Below, in pieces: positions 44,108 through 55,502 of a stretch of 64,000 nt of DNA. The notes under the pieces are model-generated. The model made no database searches. It worked only from the letters and a program-made list of their open reading frames with translations, and had not been told where the DNA came from. A program made the translations under genes and the position numbers. Each line of letters starts with the position of its first letter. Position 1 is the first letter of the stretch. The stretch is taken from the NCBI GenBank assembly GCA_905178155.1, contig CAJINV010000001.1, positions 2,011,904-2,075,903 on the forward strand, given 5' to 3'. Origin of the DNA: Amoebophrya sp. A120 (lineage: Eukaryota; Sar; Dinophyceae; Syndiniales; Amoebophryaceae).

Positions 44108-46815
44108 CAAACGTTCTTGTTACACTCTCGACTGTTACATAAGAACCACTCCCCGCGACTGCGTCGCGGGGCAAGCATTGTATTTGTTCTTCCCGTCGGC
44201 TGTGGAAGAAAATGAAAAAAGGGCATCACTTCCGCACCGGAAAAGGAGTGAGATCTCACTTTTGAAAAAATCTCACTTTCGGGTGGCCCAAAGCTGAGAC
44301 TTCTCAGAAAGTGAGATCATCTCGATGAGCTCTCACTTTTTTCAAAATCTCACATGGCGGCCCAGAAGTGCGATGTCTCAGAAAGTGAGATCTCAGCGAG
44401 ATGATCGCACTTTTTTCAAAGTCTCACCGTTTGGCCCTCCCGGAAAAGTGATTCGGACAGTGAGACTTCTTAGAAAGTAAGATCTCACTGAGAGCTCGCT
44501 TTATTTTTCAGAGTGAGACTCGCTGAGATCTCATCGAGAAGATCTTACTTCTTTCACTTTTTTTCCCAATTCTTTACCTTTCCATCGCCACACTGCTGCG
44601 GCGTAGCGGTTTCCCGTCGAGTAGCTGTGTCGGACGCGGCCGAAGGCCCGAGAGCGAAAATCTCCCCCCAGTGAGACCAGCGAAAATTTTTCGCCGAGCT
44701 ATTCTATTGGGAGGCTCCGAGCCATGAAAAGAAACAGACCTAGGCGTCGCGATATTAACGAAAATAGAACAGAGCACGTCTGATCGAGCAGCGCCTTCTT
44801 TTGAAAAAGCAACCGAGTGGCTTTTGGGCTTTGCGCTCGAAAAAAAAGGTGATGGCGCAGCAGAAAAAGCTACAAAGCTTCTGAAGAATACCTTCTGAAG
44901 GTTTATCCTAAAGCCTACGCGTTGGCTTTCAGAGAAAGCGGCGTTTTCAATCGGGCAAACAGATTCGCGCGCAACAAAAGCAGCACATTTTGCTGGACCT
45001 TCTGAAGATTCTTCAGAAGCTCCACCTTCAGAAGGTTCAAAAACCAAAACCTTCTGAAGGTGTGCTGCTTTTACTTTTTTGATTTTTTTCAAAGTGCGAC
45101 AATTTTGAAAAAACCTTCAGAAGATTTTGAGTCTTCTGAAGGTGTTTTTGGTTGTCCTGATTTTTGGCCATTTTCTACGAGAAAAAAAGCGGCAGTCTTC
45201 TGAAGGTTTGCGACGTTGCTATATCGCGCAGACCTTCAGAAGACTGCCTACCTTCTGAAGGTTTAAAAAAGTCGTTTTTTAGTCTTCTGAAGCTTTTTTT
45301 GTCAAAAAATCGAGAAAATTCTTCAGAAGGTGAAAAAAAACCTTCAGAAGCCAAAAAAAACGCGCGCGGGTCCTTGACAACTTTCCACATCCCCGCGAGG
45401 CCGGGAACTGCAAGCACCGCTGCCGGGGCTGAAGCCGGCAGTGCTGACATGCACAAACCCATCGGAAGACCATCGGGGACCGCGACCGGCCATCGGAAGC
45501 CCATCGGAAGCAGAAAGGTAAAGCAGCAGACCACGAGGACAAATGGTGTACTGGCGGCACGACGGGCCACAGACGACGCCCTGAGGTCCCATCAAGATTC
45601 TGGAAAGATCACCTCCGACACTCCAGGGGGAGGGGTCGGAACGATTCGGAGCGCCCGCCCCTGTGTAGCCCCTGCGACAACTTGCAGACGAACGGGAAGC
45701 AAAGAGCGCTCGCGTAACGCGCGTTACACGATGGTATGGTGGATGTGAGAAAGGGCCAGACGCCCCACGGGCGGTGCCGCAGGTGCTAGCTTGCTGGGAG
45801 TGACGAATAACCACGCCCAACAAGGGCGAGCGAGTGGTCGCGCGGTTGTAAAAACCCTGGCGCGACGCGGAACAATCTGGGGCCCGGCAATGGACGGAAT
45901 TGCATGCCCCCGTCCGCAGGGTCCATCCCGCTTCCATGGGCCAGATATAAGTACCCGACCGATCCCGAGGGCAACCCCAGGTCGGAAATGGTCCAGCAAA
46001 AGACGGCGCACTAGCCCCAAAGCGAGTTTTTTTCTTTTTGATTCAAAAACGAACCCGCTGAATTTCCTAAATCAAAGAAAACACGCGCGGCCAAAAAAAA
46101 CGCGCGCGGGTCCTTGGCAACTTTCCAAGATATGGCATGACTTGGAAAGACCCCCCCTCCCGCGTCGGAAACTCCCCTCGTTGCGGAACTAGAACCCACG
46201 GGCTAGAATTTCGAGCGTTTCAAACATATTGAATCCCAATCGTCGCGCGGTGTTGCGAACCACAAAAATCAGGCACGGCCTACGCACGACACTGCACGCA
46301 CCTTGCAGGCAGTGTGGCAGAGCGTTCCTCTCGGCGGTGTGGCGCGCGCAGTAACGCGCTGCAATCAGAAGGGTCACAATCGCAAAAAATTTTCCGGAGT
46401 GGGATAGTTTTTATCCGGGTTCGTTGATAATTCAGCGAGGCCTCGCTCCGGAAGAACGAGAAGCCGAGTATATTTACTTTTTGAAATTCAGGAGTGAGAT
46501 TTTATTTCCAGGAGTGAATATTCACTGAAATTTCACTCGGTTTCTCGTCCCGCAACGAGAAATCGAGTGAAAATTCAGCGAATTTTCACTTTTTGAAGGG
46601 ATCACGAATTTTCCGGGATTGAGAATTCTTCTTAGCGAATTCTCGCTCCGGAAAAACTTCGCTCCCGGAGTGAAAATTTTCAAAAAGTGAAAATTCACTG
46701 AATTTTCACTCGATTCTGAGTTCCGGAACTGGGCCTCGTTCCGGAACGAGGCCCAGTTCCGGAACTCAGAATCGAGTGAAAATTCAGTGAATTTTCACTT
46801 TTTGAAAATTTTCAC
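44050..46815 (+). repeat. Array unit, copy 3 (forward)
   Basis: This copy has the same orientation and content as copy 1, at an offset of 5452 bp. It follows copy 1 past the palindrome axis equivalent by about 70 bp, then stops matching near 46815, where CACTTTGGGATCTCAAATT replaces the palindromic arm. Confidence 0.93.
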
Positions 46816-47093
46816 TTTGGGATCTCAAATTCTCCGGGAGTGACAATTAAGCTCCGGGAAAATTCATGATCCCTTCAAAAAGTGAAAACTCACTGAATTT
46901 TCACTCGTCTTCTCGTTGCGGAACGAGAAACCACGTAAAAATTCAGTGAGTATTAACTTTCGGAAAAATTTCACTCCGGGAGCGAGGCTTTCCCGGAGTG
47001 CGAATTCGTTGGATTGCTTCGCAATACTCCAGATTAAATCGCGATCCCAAAGTGAGAACTTTCAAAGACACGAGATCCCAAAGTGAGAGGCCA
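46816..47093. repeat. Degenerate GAGTGAAAATTCACT-type block
   Basis: Diverged versions of the 40930-41290 motifs (AAGTGAAAACTCACTGAATT, CGGGAGTGACAATTAAGCTCC) link copy 3 to the partial copy 4. Confidence 0.7.
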
Positions 47094-47866
47094 AAACAAA
47101 CGCGCGCGGGTCCATGACAAATTTCCACATCCCCGCGAGGCCGGGAACTGCAAGCACCGCTGCCGGGGCTGAAGCCGGCAGTGCTGACATGCACAAACCC
47201 ATCGGAAGACCATCGGGGACCGCGACCGGCCATCGGAAGCCCATCGGAAGCAGAAAGGTAAAGCAGCAGACCACGAGGACAAATGGTGTACTGGCGGCAC
47301 GACGGGCCACAGACGACGCCCTGAGGTCCCATCAAGATTCTGGAAAGATCACCTCCGACACTCCAGGGGGAGGGGTCGGAACGATTCGGAGCGCCCGCCC
47401 CTGTGTAGCCCCTGCGACAACTTGCAGACGAACGGGAAGCAAAGAGCGCTCGCGTAACGCGCGTTACACGATGGAATGGTGGATGTGAGAAAGGGCCAGA
47501 CGCCCCACGGGCGGTGCCGCAGGTGCTAGCTTGCTGGGAGTGACGAATAACCACGCCCAACAAGGGCGAGCGAGTGGTCGCGCGGTTGTAAAAACCCTGG
47601 CGCGACGCGGAACAATCTGGGGCCCGGCAATGGACGGAATTGCATGCCCCCGTCCGCAGGGTCCATCCCGCTTCCATGGGCCAGATATAAGTACCCGACC
47701 GATCCCGAGGGCAACCCCAGGTCGGAAATGGTCCAGCAAAAGACGGCGCACTAGCCCCAAAGCGAGTTTTTTTCTTTTTGATTCAAAAACGAACCCGCTG
47801 AATTTCCTAAATCAAAGAAAACACGCGCGGCCAAAAAAAACGCGCGCGGGTCCATGACAAGTTTCC
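47094..47866 (+). repeat. Array GC-rich module, copy 4 (module only)
   Basis: Only the GC-rich module is present, bounded on both sides by CGCGCGCGGGTCCATGACAA. Its counterparts are 39897-40670, 41911-42684 (inverted) and 45349-46122. The module therefore behaves as a unit separable from the rest of the repeat. Confidence 0.9.
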
Positions 47867-48240
47867 AAAAAAAACGCGGATTCACAAACGTTCTTACACT
47901 CCCGACTGTTACATGAATTTGATATGCTAACCCGACCGAAACCACAAACGCAACCAATTGGGCACCTTTCCGCAGATGGTCAGGCCACCGGGTCGCGGAG
48001 TCAGGCGGGCCGAAGCCATCACCATGTAATGCAAGAATAGCATAGGCGAGAAAAAGAACCTTGCGCGTCTTGCATCACAGATTTGGTGCGGATTCTGGCG
48101 CTATTTGGCGCGTCGAGAAATTTCTGTCATGCGAAGTAGCTTGATCGTGGCGATCGCGATGTTCGTGTTGATAGTGATTTATTTTGCGTGAAGATAAATC
48201 CATGTAACAGTCGAGAGTGTTACGTTTGAGAATCCCATAC

Positions 48241-51200
48241 AATTGAGAGGCAATTTGTCCTCGGGGAACATCATCGATTTCATTCTCCTTATCAAATGCA
48301 AATATGTCATCTCCTGGGTCTGGAAGAGCTTGATGCTTTTTTTTGCATGACACAGAAGGTCTGGCATGCAAAGTAGAGCATCTCAGGTTTTCAGCAGGTT
48401 TAGGAACGATAACGAATGCCTAATCCGCATGAGAAGCTCCCTGCCCCTCTTTGTGTAGCAACAAATGAGCAGAGCGGAGCGCCTTTTGTGCTCCATGCAT
48501 AACAGATTTTTGTTTGGTCTGAAATCAAATGCACATAAGAAGTTTACAACGTGTTGCCAGACCCACACCCAGACATATTTGCAATGCATACTCCTGAAAC
48601 CAGGCTTATTTGGTCGTGTAGCGGTCCCCCCATCTCCGTGTTCACTTTCGCCATCAGAATCAGAAACAGAATGATGATGATCCTCGTCGGGATAAGTGTG
48701 TGAGTCTCGCGCATGATGGAAAAAAGTTGCACCCTGTCTTCGCAACACGAGGTGGGCTGTGGGCCGGTTCTCCGTTTCATCATTTGGATCCTCGTTGTAT
48801 AGCTCCACACCTGTTACCTGGGGGGGCCCCCCGCCCGTGTCGACGCGGACTGGAGCAAGCACGAGATTCGCACTATCCCCGAGATCCTTAAACTGGCTTA
48901 GATGTTCATTTGCGACGTGAGTTATCCAAGGCAAAAAGATTGCTGCCCGTGTAAGTTTGTGATGCTCAATTACATCATGTTGCAAAGTGATTGCGGGGGC
49001 TGTCCTCCTGCTGGGCATGCGCATGCATTGCAAGGCCCGTTGTTCAAGCGCGTTCCCACGAACCATCTGCGTATGACAAGTGATTTTTGCTCTCATTTAA
49101 TGCCGTTCCGCCAAAAAAGTTCTTCGCCTACAATCTTTTTTTTGTTGGATATCAGTTACTTTTTGAGTAGTCAACTGATCGAACTGGTTATGCAAGTAGC
49201 GTCAGGACCGAAATGGACAAAGTTACAATTACACATTTGCTGCAATGCACAAAGTTTTGCACAAAATGCCATGCACAAACTACTTGCATGTGTAGTAAAA
49301 ATGGACAGCAGGCAAGCGAGGCGGATGCGGATTGGTGTGAGCCTGTAGTTTACGTATAGGGCTAAGGATACAGCTCCACCTGCGAAGTGCAAGTGGCACT
49401 ACAAAAGCTAGCAGTTTCATCTGTGCCGCAAACAGCATGCCGCATTGGGGCAAGGTGCTGGTGCCAAAATTCATTGTCATGCGTCAGTTCGATGATTATA
49501 CTGGCCTTCCAACTGGTACTATCTATCCACACTGGTGGCTTTATGCATCAATGCAAATGATTTCAACTTTGACAATTTCCGAATAAAACGTGACGCTTCC
49601 ATACTGTTCTTCAGTTTTCCCGAAAAGATCTCTGAAATCCTCAAGGGAGCCTTATCCTGTGTAAAAACGTCCCCAACCCGCACCCATGGCTGTAATGCAA
49701 ATCTGCATGCTGAGAATGTTTCTCATGCGGAGCTCCATGAGAAGCGCTTCTAGTCGTGTTTTGGCTTTTGTCATGCTCCAACCTGCGTGATTTGCTAGAC
49801 CTGTCGCGACGCCGCTGAACTAGCTAAACAAGAAAAGACTACAACGAGGCCAAACTTGTCAACATGCGCATCAACAGCTGCAACTTGTTGATTTGTCTGG
49901 CAGATTTCCCATACTGACTATCACTATGCGGTGGGAACGTTTTTGCTCAGGATAAGTCTTCCACGAAGCCGCCCAAGTTCCTTGCGCCGGTCGTCACGAG
50001 GCTGGCTCCATCTTCCCATAGTTGGTTAACCTTTTCTTCAATTTTTTCGCGAAGCGCCTTCACGACGCTATCCCAGATCTCCGGCAGGGCCTGCTGGATC
50101 ACGCTGGCAAAAATGGCTTTGGAAATTTTGTTGAACTCCCGGTAAAGCTATACACAGGAAATTTCCCGTACACGTACAAATGCGGTCTCTGCATGACAAA
50201 ACTTGGCTTCGATCCTACTTTAGCATGACAAGTTTTACTCTCCAAATTGGTGAAGTTTGTGATGCATGTTGTACATGTACGGGAAATTTGTATTGCATAA
50301 AAGCATTTCGGCGAATTGTTCCCCCAGACACCGGTGCAGCAGCGTGTCAAAAAGCAGGGTGACGGGGATGTTCAGGCCCGGTTATGGGACTCTCAACTGT
50401 TACATTCTCAACTGTTACATGAATTTGTATTGCAAGAACAGCGAAAGTGAAAGGCAGGATCTTGCAACTTTTGCATTACAGATTTGACACAGATGACTCA
50501 GATTTTGTTTAGCCCTTCGAGAATTTGTCATGCCAAGCCGCTTGGCCGTGTGGTTGTTATGTTTTATTATGGTATTTTTGCATGACAAATTCATGCAACA
50601 GTTGAGAATGTAACGTTTGAGAACGCCATACCGGTATCAGCTGCGTTGCGGTCTCGGCCGCGACCCCCATCAGCTCACTGATGTAACTGAACACCTGCTG
50701 CTGCACGAGAGCAAAAAACTGCTGCAGTTTCTCGCTCTTTTCTTTGGCCGGCACCATGTGCTTCGCAATCAGGTCGCCGATCCACGCGACAGCCGGCTCG
50801 AAGACCTCGCTTATCCTGTGGAAAAACCTCCCCACACCAGAGTTGTAATGCAGATTTGCAAAGACAGGAAGACTTGTAATGCGCATCCGCATGAGAGCCA
50901 TATCCAATCGCGTTTTGGAATTTGTGATGCTGTGAACAGGATGAGCAGATGAATCTGTGATGCGGCTGCACTTGCTAACCTGCACTATACTGCAGAGCGC
51001 AACTTGTCATGCGTGACTCACAAAACTCCTAGTTTTGTGTTGCAAAATCCCCATCCTGACTCTGGTGTGGGTACGTTTTTACTCAGGATATCGCTCTGCA
51101 GATATTCTAAGGGGCGCCTCAACGTGTTCTGGACCGCGTCGGCCGCGAGGTTCTTCAGGGCATCCGAGTCGAAAAGGCTGGGCGGCAACGCGGCTAAAGC

Positions 51201-53622
51201 TTGGCTGCCAAAATTCTGAACTGCACTGCCAACATCCTGAAATGTAGTAGACAGGTGGTGCGATAGTGACACCCCGCGTGGAACAGGCAGGCCACCACTT
51301 GATGTTTCCGACAGAAACGAGACCGGGTCCCGTTGCCCCGCCGGCAAGTGGAACGGAGGGAGTGGGCGGGCTATCCAGGAAAAAACACCCATCCCCATCC
51401 ATTCTTGGCATGGCAAATAGTTAAGTTGATTTTATGCATGTTTTGCATGACAAACTGGATCGATGGGGATGGGTGTTTTTTCCTGGATACGGGCAGGTAC
51501 CGCGACCGGCGCGAGGTTCCACGACGAGTAGGGGCCACCAGCTTGAAGACCACGACCACGGACCTCTGGTTCTTCTTCTGTTCCCTCGAGCGAAGATGCT
51601 GTGTGGCCAGGACCAGGATCAACATCATGCTGGATGGCCGCCGCTTCCTTGACCTTGTCATTCATTTTTCCGCCGGTCGTCGTCCCCGACGCAGGAGCTT
51701 CTGAAGATGCACTGTCAGGAACAAGGCCCGCAATACTAGACTGCAAAGCAGAGATGCCGTTTCGTTCGGGTGAGCTGGTACCACCCGAGGCTGGTGCGTC
51801 CGCTTGCAAATGCGATGGTGCGCCGGATTTTTGTTTTTCGTCTTGGGAGACGAGAGTACTACTACTCAAGTGGTCATCTCCGTGTCGCTCATCTTGTTGC
51901 AGGAACGCGTCGCCCGTACTGTCGTGTGGTCCATCTTCCCCGCCTTCGGTCTTCATGATGCGGCCATGATCCTCAGGATGATGGCTATCAGAAGTCGGAG
52001 GCCGCTTGAGCAACTCTCCGTCGTTTGATGTTCCACCCGGCAGCGGTGGCTCGATCACTCCTCTTTGAAGATCTTCATCTTCTTTGCCCACGACCTCGTT
52101 GTTGGTCTGCCGAAAGTGGTAACTGGCTCGCAGTGTCTCCAAAAACGCAGAGAAAGCAGCGAGCCAGCTGTGCGGAGGTCGTGAGGTGTCCTGGACGTAG
52201 GTCTCGCCCGACGCGGAGGAGTCATTATGCACTGCAAAAGCAAATAAAAAACCGCACGCAAATAAATCGCACACACATGATGTTCTTGCATCTAGTACGT
52301 ATTGTCATAAGCTCGTGGTCACTTTCCTTCTTCATCATGTGTGATTATGATGTTGATGATGATGTTGATGATGATATGATTGTCGTCTCATTTCGATTTC
52401 CATCAATGCACAATGTCAATCAACAACAAGTTGAAGATGAGAAAAATACATCTGCTTCATGTTCAGACTGTACTAATTGCACAAAGAAATCAACAACATG
52501 ATTGCGATCTTCGCGTGCGGGGGCAACAAGCTGTACAGGTGGATAGCCATCGTCCAGCTCGAGCAACACTCCTTGATTAGCCGCGAGCACTCGCTGCCGA
52601 GCGACTGCCCCTCGGAGGTTCGCCCGCTTCATTTTTCTCGGTCGCGGCGTCCTCGTCCCAGAAGTCGAAATGTCGCTGTGGCTGCCCGATTGCTCGGACG
52701 ACGTCATGCGAAGAAGATGCTGATGTGCGGACGACACGGTCGCGGTCGTACTCGAATCGGCCGCGGCCAGGGGCGAGCTGCTCTCCCGGGTGGAGGTGGT
52801 GCCAGGTGACGAGAAGTCGCTGTTCATCAGGTTGTTTTCATCCGCCGTGTTCGCGCCGTCTTCAACAACTTTCACGGCGAAACAAGCAGTGTGCGGGACG
52901 AGGAGAAAGGAGGTAGGAGAAAGGACGTCGAATAAAACGACCGCGAGCATGAAGAACAGCCACGACTGGAGGAACTGAAGCTGATGCTGTTGCACTTCTC
53001 CCATCGGTCGTCGACGACCGCCACCGTCGGTACGACGAGGATGAGGATTTTCTTGTAGTTTATTGTGATTGTGACGGCGCCGCTCATGCTCTTCCTCTTG
53101 CAAGAAGAACGCGTCAAAAACTACATCGACAAACGGAATCGCCGACTTCCTCGTGAAAGTTATCTTCTCGGGGGCGAGGACCCGGTCTGATGCTCCTGCT
53201 GTGTCACAAAAATCGTGTTCGTGCTCTTTCTCAGGAGAAAAAGTAGGACTAGTGATGTGGTGCCGTTCATCCCTGCTTGTTCCTGCTCCTCTCGTCGAAG
53301 ATGCGAATAGGTGTGGTTCTGGATGAGCGAGCAGGTCGTGTGGTTTTTTTTCTCCACGTCCCAACTTCCCCAACATCTTCTTCCACCCACGGTGTGGCGG
53401 AACGAGGGACCCCTTGCCCTTCTTGAAGACGCGGGGGGCGCCTGTTGGTTCCGGGTCAGTTCGAGTTCCTTGATGTTCTTGTCCAGCCTGGCCAGGCACG
53501 TGGGCGCGGTTCTGGACCTCCGGGGTGGAGTTGTAGTACGCAACATGGCGGGCGGGGGCGCTCACGGTTTGCCGGACCTGCTGCGGCCCGGCCATGGGCT
53601 TGATGGCGTAGAAGACCGGCAT
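48241..53622 (-). CDS. Locus C: large multi-exon coiled-coil/membrane protein of unknown function
   Basis: I do not recognise the family. It starts MPVFYAIKPMAGPQQ at 53622. The first exon (53622 to about 52550) has a Pro/Arg-rich N-terminus and one hydrophobic helix (QSWLFFMLAVVLFDVLSPTS). Exon 2 (52235-51495) is polar and acidic. Short exons follow between introners: 51371-51096, containing GSAVQNFGSQALAALPPSLF; 50811-50636, containing HMVPAKEKSEKLQQFFALVQ; 50382-50305, containing GLNIPVTLLFDTLLHRCLGE; and 50148-49955, containing IFASVIQQALPEIWDSVVKA. A further exon lies at about 48930-48596 (NLVLAPVRVDTGGGPPQVTG). Five introners, removed with one target copy each, keep the frame or nearly so. 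The segment with IFASVIQQALPEIW resembles AKVFKEIIPTVVQDLF of locus B in pattern only. The region 48940-49540 is not resolved. The 3' end reaches the array. Confidence 0.65.
48290..48590. mobile_element. Introner, family 2, in locus C
   Basis: This 301-bp element contains GCAAATATGTCATCTCCTGG then GTCTGGAAG at one end and CCCAGACATATTTGCAATGC at the other. The target duplication CTCCT lies at 48285-48289 and 48591-48595. Confidence 0.88.
48941..49540. other. Unresolved intron-like stretch in locus C
   Basis: No frame continues here. GTTATCCAAGGCAAAAAG follows the exon at the left, and repeated TTGCATGACAAA/GTAATGC-type words (typical of introner interiors) are present. I could not pair a terminal inverted repeat, so nested or degenerate introners are likely but not shown. 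Confidence 0.4.
49652..49954. mobile_element. Introner, family 3, in locus C
   Basis: The ends are TTATCCTGTGTAAAAACGTC and AACGTTTTTGCTCAGGATAA, about 303 bp apart. The target duplication is unclear. A join GFVED-APLRISEIF is in frame. Confidence 0.82.
50149..50299. mobile_element. Introner, family 7, in locus C
   Basis: This 151-bp element contains GGAAATTTCCCGTACACGTA at one end and GTACATGTACGGGAAATTTG at the other. The target duplication AAAGC lies at 50144-50148 and 50300-50304. Excision gives FAEML-YREFNKIS in frame. Confidence 0.92.
50383..50630. mobile_element. Introner, family 4, in locus C
   Basis: This 248-bp element has ends ATGGGACTCTCAACTGTTAC and AATGTAACGTTTGAGAACGC. The target duplication CCGGT lies at 50378-50382 and 50631-50635. 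Excision gives TQLIP-GLNIPVTL in frame. Confidence 0.92.
50812..51090. mobile_element. Introner, family 3, in locus C
   Basis: This 279-bp element has ends TATCCTGTGGAAAAACCTCC and GTACGTTTTTACTCAGGATA. The target duplication TCGCT lies at 50807-50811 and 51091-51095. Excision gives EYLQS-EVFEPAVAW in frame. Confidence 0.92.
51372..51489. mobile_element. Introner, family 5, shortest in the window (118 bp), in locus C
   Basis: The ends are ATCCAGGAAAAAACACCCAT and GGGTGTTTTTTCCTGGATA, an almost perfect pair covering about half the element. The target duplication CGGGC lies at 51367-51371 and 51490-51494. Excision gives VAVPA-RPLPPFHL in frame. Confidence 0.93.
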
Positions 53623-55502
53623 GGCGACAGTTTTGGTCCGTCGCGTCGGTCTTGCTTCCGTTTAAATTTTTAAAATTTTTTGTTTCTTAATAATGTAGAT
53701 ACTTAAAAATTTGGGTCGTGCAACTCTTCAGGGATGAAAGGAATAAAGACGTGAAAAAAAATACTGATTCTGATAATTCAAAAATAGAACTGCGTTTTCT
53801 CTGGTAAAGACAGATAAAGTAAATATGTTTATGTATAGATACTGTACAAAAGAAAAAAATTTTTTGAAAAACGAAGATAATAACGAAGATAAAGTACTAG
53901 AGACACAACGATCTGCGCAAGGATAAGAGAGTTAGTACGGTAGGAGGAAAAATCAAACGAAAATAGGGTCGATAGTTTTTTAGAGCTTCGTTGTGACTAT
54001 GATAAAGGGGGTGCGTGCAAAAAAGTCGCGCTCGTTTAAAATATTTTTTTGTCAGGTTAGTAGTACACGTACAGGGAAAAAGATTTGTTCGTCGTTGATG
54101 TTAAGCGAAAACAGGTGTTGTGCTCGTCTTAGATATAAAAAAGTGCTCCTTTTCGTTGGGTTTGAATGAGTGCGAGGAGTTTGTATTTGTAATTCTTGTT
54201 AGTTTTCCTTTGTATAAAGCGAAATTCTTCATTGGGGGGAATATTGAGAAGAGCAAGGCGTTTCTAGGTAGAAACCTTTTTGCACATACGCACAGTAGCT
54301 ATGGCAAAAGAACGCCTGGGGTGAGAGTGTCCATGGATTGATGCACGACAGTTGTTTTTCCTTTTTGTAAGTACACAAGCGTCGGAAATGGCAAGCAGAG
54401 ACAATAAGCAAAACGACCGATGGACTATTTACGATGAAAAATAAACGATCAAAGTCAAACCGAAGAACTGATCAAGCAGCCTACTACCGGTTCCGGTTGT
54501 GAACGAAAGCGATGCTCGTAGCTTGTTGCGCACGAAGATGCATGAACGATACAGACCGTCAAGTTCGTGGTACGATGAAAGGACCGAGCAGGGAGTGCGG
54601 CTTCGATGCACGACGAATTTTTATTTGGACGAACTCAGGAGGCACCTGCAACCGATTTGAATACGCTTATTTGTCATGAGGACGCACGAGTACTTACAAA
54701 TTGGAATTTACTTGACGAAATCCGAAAGGGAAGTCCACGACATGTGCAACCTAAAGAACCGACAAGTTTTGCGCACGATGTCCAGGATCACAACCGGATG
54801 CTGGACGCAAATAAATACTGTTGTCCTAAAGCTAAAGAACCTTACGTCATACGTATATCTAAGCCTCGAAAAAGCAATTGCTAGTAGCACGAAACCGAGG
54901 AAGCCTTGTCATACCGAGGGATCTGCAAAAAGAAAAAAACACTATACACAACAAAGAAGAGAGAACAGCTTTCGAGTGCGTTGCATGGAAGGCCAAAGCT
55001 AGAAGCATGGCAAAGTTAACTTCAATCCCTGTCAACCTGTTAGAATTTCACACAAAGCAAAGTTTTCGTGTGGGGAGTTTTCGGAGCATGCCAGTGTAAC
55101 AATTATACAGTAAGCTAGAGAGATCACGCCGCGAGTTATACAGTGGAACAAGGCAAGACGTATGAAAATGCTCAGAACGTGAAGATCATGAGATTTTTAC
55201 AGATGTACTACCGGTCAAATTGATGGAAATACAGGGGGACAAGGCGCGTCGTGCAGGATCAGTAAAAAGGAAAACGAGCTATCCAGTGGGGAGCTAATAT
55301 TATCGGGAATCAGTAATGCGCGTGATCTAAAAGTCGCAGTCTATGGCATTCCTGTGCCGAGTAGCAAATTAGCACTATAGATCAGTAAAAACGAGCTATC
55401 CAGTGGGGAGGTAATAATACATACTTACTCAGCAACGACCAACACACCACCATCATCCCGAATAACAGGAACAAAACCAGATGGCCACTTCAAAACTGTA
55501 TG
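53623..55502. other. AT-rich intergenic stretch, 5' flank of locus C
   Basis: Poly-A and poly-T tracts and short frames only. The region upstream of the locus C start should hold its promoter, but no motif is recognisable. The last 250 bp hold a short direct repeat, listed separately. Confidence 0.5.
55257..55422. repeat. Direct repeat near the reverse-transcriptase fragment
   Basis: GATCAGTAAAA-(AGGAAA)-ACGAGCTATCCAGTGGGGAG-(C/G)TAAT occurs near 55257 and again near 55380, differing by a short insertion. It lies just downstream (minus strand) of the reverse-transcriptase-like frame and may be the 3' end of that element. Confidence 0.7.

Larger units (their letters stand above)
38466..48240. 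mobile_element. Giant palindromic array, possibly one oversized introner with family-4 ends
   Basis: The left border reads ATGGGATTCTATCCCACAG. The right border reads GTTACGTTTGAGAATCCCAT. Both match the outer ends of the family 4 introner at 50383-50630 (ATGGGACTCTCAAC / GTTTGAGAACGCCAT). In between are a roughly 2.8-kb unit in forward, inverted and forward copies, a degenerate stretch and a partial fourth copy. No target duplication was found. Treating it as one element is inference; the internal copies themselves are plainly visible. Confidence 0.45.

Noticed and set aside
39121-47857. Repeated open frames inside the array (194, 197, 172, 133, 131 and 98 codons, on both strands)
   Set aside because: They overlap each other on both strands, arise from GC-rich or repeat-rich sequence with few stops, carry no domain motif, and are copied only because the DNA is copied. 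The 131-codon frame with STPFVLVVCCF is mentioned as a finding only for its DNA match to locus A.
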